A program made the position numbers and the translations under genes. The notes beneath the pieces were generated by a model. The model was not told where the DNA came from and did no database searches. It was given only the letters and a program-made list of their open reading frames with translations. Of a stretch of 8,117 bases of DNA, positions 6,341 to 8,117 are shown one piece after another. The stretch comes from Actinomycetales bacterium (lineage in GTDB: Bacteria; Actinomycetota; Actinomycetes; Mycobacteriales; Mycobacteriaceae): assembly GCA_012838715.1 (NCBI GenBank), contig DUOR01000024.1, forward strand, positions 1 to 8,117, in the 5' to 3' direction. The stretch's first letter is position 1, and the number at the start of each line of letters is the position of its first letter.

Positions 6341-7294
6341 TTACTCCCCGGAGCCGGGCAGGTCCGCGATCGACTCGTCGAAGGCGGCCTTCACGAGTTC
6401 GGCGATGCGGTTGAACTCGTCACCGCGGACGGACGACGCCCGGTGCACCAGGCCGACCGTGCGGCCCGGGCGGACCGGGCCGGCGAAACGGGCGGTGGCC
6501 AGGCCGGGTCGCTCCGCCTCGACACGCAGCGCGGACGCCGGGACCAGGGTCTGGCCCAGGCCGCCGGCGACGCACTGCACGACCGTCGACAGCGAGGCCG
6601 CGCGCGTCTCCAGGCCCAGGTCGTCGTCGCGGAGCGCATCCACGCGACGGCACAGGTCGAGCACCTGATCGCGGAGGCAGTGGCCGTCGTCAAGCAGGAG
6701 GAGGTCGAGCTCCCCCAGCACATCGAGGGGTACGTCGTCGCGGTCGGCGAGCTCATGATCCTCGGGGACGACGAGGTGGAACTCCTCCTCGTACAGCGGC
6801 GTCTCCGTGAAGGAGGACACGCCCGACGGCAGCGCCAGGACCGCCGCGTCGATGGAACCGGAGCGCAGCGCCTCGATGAGGTGCGCGGTCGGCTCCTCCA
6901 CGATCCGCGGTTCCAGGTCCGGCAGCTCCTCGCGGATGCTGCGCAGGAAGCTCGGCAGGATGTACGGCGCGATGGTCGGGATGAAACCGATGGCCAGCGG
7001 GCCGGACAGCTCATCGGTGCGGCCGGAGGCGCGGGCGACGATGTCGTCGACGATCTCCGACACCTGTCGCGCGTAAGGAAGGATGCCCCGGCCCAGCGGC
7101 GTGACCAGCACGCGACGGGTCGAACGCTCGACGAGCTGGACGCCCAGCCCGCTCTCCAGGGTGGACAGGGCCTGGGACAGGGAGGGCTGGGAAATGCCGA
7201 GGCGCTGCGCGGCCTGGCCGAAGTGACCGGTGTCCGCGATCGCGACGAAGGCGCGGAGCTGCGGAAGGGTGGGGCGGTATTCGCGATTACGCAT
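6341..7294 (-). CDS. oxyR: OxyR, LysR-type peroxide-sensing regulator
   Basis: The 317-residue product has an N-terminal winged helix-turn-helix (residues 8-66: LPQLRAFVAIADTGHFGQAAQRLGISQPSLSQ and following) and a C-terminal LysR substrate-binding-like domain (about 93-305). The diagnostic feature is LLLDDGHCLRDQVLDLC, matching the OxyR redox loop GHCLRDQ. It places the peroxidatic cysteine at Cys206 and the resolving cysteine at Cys215, the numbering I recall for C. glutamicum OxyR. Hydrogen peroxide oxidises Cys206, an intramolecular disulfide forms, and the tetramer changes how it acts at target promoters. The ATG at 7294 is chosen over an upstream in-frame GTG at 7315 for two reasons: the protein then begins MRNREYRPTLPQLRAF, and a TACACT -10 at 7307-7302 puts transcription start at the ATG. 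The gene is divergent from ahpC, the standard arrangement of regulator and target. Whether it represses, activates or does both here cannot be read from sequence. Confidence 0.95.
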   Translation of the reverse strand: MRNREYRPTLPQLRAFVAIADTGHFGQAAQRLGISQPSLSQALSTLESGLGVQLVERSTRRVLVTPLGRGILPYARQVSEIVDDIVARASGRTDELSGPLAIGFIPTIAPYILPSFLRSIREELPDLEPRIVEEPTAHLIEALRSGSIDAAVLALPSGVSSFTETPLYEEEFHLVVPEDHELADRDDVPLDVLGELDLLLLDDGHCLRDQVLDLCRRVDALRDDDLGLETRAASLSTVVQCVAGGLGQTLVPASALRVEAERPGLATARFAGPVRPGRTVGLVHRASSVRGDEFNRIAELVKAAFDESIADLPGSGE

Positions 7295-7301
7295 ACCTAT
7301 T

Positions 7302-7307
7302 AGTGTA
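7302..7307 (-). promoter_or_regulatory. candidate -10 element of oxyR, leaderless type
   Basis: On the minus strand TACACT fits TANNNT well and is separated by 7 nt (AATAGGT) from the oxyR ATG at 7294. The transcript would therefore start at or next to the ATG. No Shine-Dalgarno sequence is visible. The element lies inside a palindrome (7302-7316), so binding there should block or modulate oxyR transcription. Confidence 0.45.
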
Positions 7308-7316
7308 CACGACACT
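7302..7316. promoter_or_regulatory. candidate OxyR operator in the oxyR-ahpC divergent region
   Basis: AGTGT (7302-7306) and ACACT (7312-7316) form a perfect 5-5-5 inverted repeat, and GTGTACAC (7303-7310) inside it is an 8-bp palindrome. A T-N11-A pair, the general LysR signature, is present at 7300 and 7312. The site overlaps the oxyR -10 and is centred about 58 bp upstream of the expected ahpC start. This matches the usual position of a LysR recognition site for a divergent target. OxyR binding here is inferred from position and symmetry. Confidence 0.45.
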
Positions 7317-7331
7317 CTTTAACATTTCCTC

Positions 7332-7360
7332 TTGACGTACCGGGGTTCCATAGGCATAAT
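7332..7360 (+). promoter_or_regulatory. strong candidate promoter of ahpC
   Basis: TTGACG (7332-7337) and CATAAT (7355-7360) each match the SigA consensus at 5 of 6 positions and are separated by exactly 17 bp, making this the best promoter in the window. Transcription would start near 7367, leaving a leader of about 165 nt before the ahpC ATG. A weaker alternative nearer the gene (TTGAAC at 7473-7478 with TAAGGC at 7495-7500) has a poor -10. Confidence 0.7.
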
Positions 7361-7364
7361 GGAA
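7346..7364. repeat. perfect inverted repeat enclosing the ahpC -10 element
   Basis: TTCCAT (7346-7351) and ATGGAA (7359-7364) are perfect complements with a 7-bp spacer, 19 bp in all. The ahpC -10 hexamer lies inside this repeat, the position of a repressor operator. It does not resemble the GlxR consensus and matches the 19-bp DtxR consensus at only about 10 positions, so I cannot name a regulator. Confidence 0.5.
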
Positions 7365-7456
7365 AACAGGCCAGCCGGGGATAGTTTCCCCGCAGGTCGC
7401 ATGAACGGGAGCCCCGTCCGCCGCACGGCAGTGACGCGCCCCACATGCGGAACCCG

Positions 7457-7480
7457 CGGTTCAGTGGAAACATTGAACCG
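7457..7480 (+). other. 10-bp hairpin with GAAA tetraloop in the ahpC leader
   Basis: Bases 7457-7466 (CGGTTCAGTG) pair with 7471-7480 (CATTGAACCG) around a GAAA loop at 7467-7470. Nine pairs are Watson-Crick and one is G-U (7464 with 7473). GNRA tetraloops are a hallmark of stable, selected RNA hairpins. The wobble pair fits an RNA function better than a DNA operator, although the outer 7-bp arms could also serve as a protein-binding inverted repeat. Confidence 0.6.
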
Positions 7481-7521
7481 GCAAGGCCCGAAACTAAGGC
7501 ACATGAACGTAGCCGATTCTT

Positions 7522-7527
7522 AGGAGG
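7522..7527 (+). promoter_or_regulatory. Shine-Dalgarno sequence of ahpC
   Basis: AGGAGG lies 5 nt before the ATG at 7533 and fixes that start. It overlaps the TAG stop (7521-7523) of a short upstream frame and part of the CTTAG arm of a potential leader helix. Confidence 0.85.
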
Positions 7528-7532
7528 ATCAC

Positions 7533-8117
7533 ATGGCTCTGCTTACCGTTGGCGACCAGTTCCCGGAGTTCAACCTCACCGCACTCAAGGGCGGTAACCT
7601 GCGCGAGGCCAACGCCTCGTCGCCCGAAGACTACTTCGAGCAGGTCACCAACAACTCGTACGAGGGCAAGTGGAAGATCGTGTTCTTCTACCCGAAGGAC
7701 TTCACCTTCGTCTGCCCGACCGAGATCGCCGCGTTCGGCAAGCTGAACGAGGAGTTCGAGGACCGCGACACCATCGTCCTCGGCGGCTCCGGCGACAACG
7801 AGTTCTCCCACTTCAACTGGCGCGCCACCAACGAGGAGCTCCTCGACGTGCCGTTCCCGATGTTCGCCGACGTGCGCCACGACCTGATGCGCGCCCTGGG
7901 CGTCGAGAACGCCGATGGCGTCGCCGACCGCGCGACCTTCATCATCGACCCGGACGGCGTCATCCAGTTCGTCTCCGTCACCCCGGACGCCGTCGGCCGT
8001 AACGTCGACGAGGTCCTGCGCGTCCTCGACGCCCTGCAGTCGGAGGAGGTCTGCGCCTGCAACTGGCAGAAGAACGACCCGACCAAGAACATCGACAAGA
8101 TGGACGTCCTGAAGCAG
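7533..8117 (+). CDS. ahpC: AhpC, alkyl hydroperoxide reductase (2-Cys peroxiredoxin), 3' end cut
   Basis: The first 195 codons are present with no stop, so the gene continues past the right edge, probably by only a few codons given that actinobacterial AhpC is about 195-200 residues. The thioredoxin-fold peroxiredoxin carries the active-site signature FFYPKDFTFVCPTEI, with Pro54, Thr58 and the peroxidatic Cys61. Arg133 in DRATFIIDP supports the active site. EEVCACNW at 172-179 provides Cys174 and Cys176. The positions 61, 174 and 176 are those known for Mycobacterium tuberculosis AhpC, which reduces peroxides and peroxynitrite and is recycled by AhpD. It is a cytosolic antioxidant enzyme, reducing organic hydroperoxides and hydrogen peroxide. 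A strong SigA-type promoter, a candidate OxyR site, an inverted repeat over the -10 and a long leader all lie upstream, and oxyR is divergent, so peroxide-responsive control is expected. An ahpD gene may follow outside the window. Confidence 0.96.
   Translation, partial: MALLTVGDQFPEFNLTALKGGNLREANASSPEDYFEQVTNNSYEGKWKIVFFYPKDFTFVCPTEIAAFGKLNEEFEDRDTIVLGGSGDNEFSHFNWRATNEELLDVPFPMFADVRHDLMRALGVENADGVADRATFIIDPDGVIQFVSVTPDAVGRNVDEVLRVLDALQSEEVCACNWQKNDPTKNIDKMDVLKQ

Larger units (their letters stand above)
7367..7532 (+). promoter_or_regulatory. long, potentially structured 5' leader of ahpC
   Basis: If the promoter at 7332-7360 is used, this interval is transcribed but lies ahead of the ahpC start. 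It can form several helices: CGGGGA (7376-7381) with TCCCCG (7387-7392); ACGGG (7405-7409) with CCCGT (7413-7417); a longer-range pairing of 7397-7403 with 7444-7450, which encloses the latter hairpin; the strong hairpin at 7457-7480; and CTAAG (7494-7498) with CTTAG (7519-7523), which overlaps the start of the Shine-Dalgarno AGGAGG. An in-frame run of codons from ATG 7401 to TAG 7521-7523 exists but uses codons unlike the neighbouring genes. I recognise no known riboswitch class. The base pairing is observed; a regulatory RNA role is inference. Confidence 0.4.

Noticed and set aside
6443..7303. 286-codon plus-strand frame opposite oxyR
   Set aside because: It is antisense to a well-supported oxyR. 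The sequence is Gln/Arg/Ala-rich with no recognisable domain.
7346..7364. DtxR/iron-box reading of the inverted repeat at the ahpC -10
   Set aside because: Only about 10 of 19 consensus positions agree, and the central pattern differs, so I do not name DtxR.
7332..7523. 63-codon plus-strand frame in the oxyR-ahpC intergenic region, including a 40-codon part from ATG 7401
   Set aside because: Its start lies inside the ahpC -35 region, codons such as CTA and AGG are atypical of the neighbours, and there is no good ribosome binding site. The strong hairpins explain the sequence better. Only the final six-codon part is kept, as a low-interest possibility.
7367..7532. Known riboswitch classes (TPP, cobalamin, SAM, glycine, c-di-AMP) in the ahpC leader
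   Set aside because: None of the conserved core strings I know for these classes is present in the expected order.

Overview
The window looks like an ordinary chromosomal segment of a GC-rich actinobacterium, most likely Corynebacterium or a close relative. The reasons are high GC with G/C third positions, a DUF4192 protein, a PAC2-family protein, a Ski2-like helicase with a DUF3516-type C-terminus, a secreted LIP-family lipase, a GlxR-like CRP site, several promoters compatible with leaderless mRNAs, and a divergent oxyR-ahpC pair. No mobile element, CRISPR array, tRNA, rRNA or defence system was seen.

Layout, left to right. Positions 1-534 (minus) are the first 178 codons of a DUF4192 protein that runs off the left edge. 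A 209-bp divergent intergenic region with a perfect DnaA-box 9-mer separates it from a PAC2-family gene (744-2060, plus), which has a long acidic, repeat-coded tail. This converges on a secreted lipase gene (2095-3591, minus) across a 34-bp gap holding a GC hairpin. A 181-bp divergent region (3592-3772) carries a GlxR-like site, a short inverted repeat and two start-proximal -10 elements. It separates the lipase from a DUF3516-type helicase gene (3773-6310, plus). The helicase converges on oxyR (6341-7294, minus) across 30 bp with a possible hairpin terminator. Last comes the oxyR-ahpC divergent region (7295-7532) and ahpC (from 7533), whose first 195 codons are present without a stop.

The clearest functional unit is oxyR/ahpC. 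It is a peroxide-sensing LysR regulator with both redox cysteines (Cys206 and Cys215) divergent from its expected target, a 2-Cys peroxiredoxin with Cys61, Cys174 and Cys176. The other genes look like independent housekeeping or accessory genes.

The most interesting material is non-coding. The strong ahpC promoter (7332-7360) lies about 165 nt upstream of the ahpC start. The implied leader contains a 10-bp hairpin capped by a GAAA tetraloop and further potential helices. A perfect 6-7-6 inverted repeat encloses the ahpC -10 element, and a separate palindrome overlaps the oxyR -10. These are the best candidates for undescribed regulation; nothing in the protein-coding content points to a new system.
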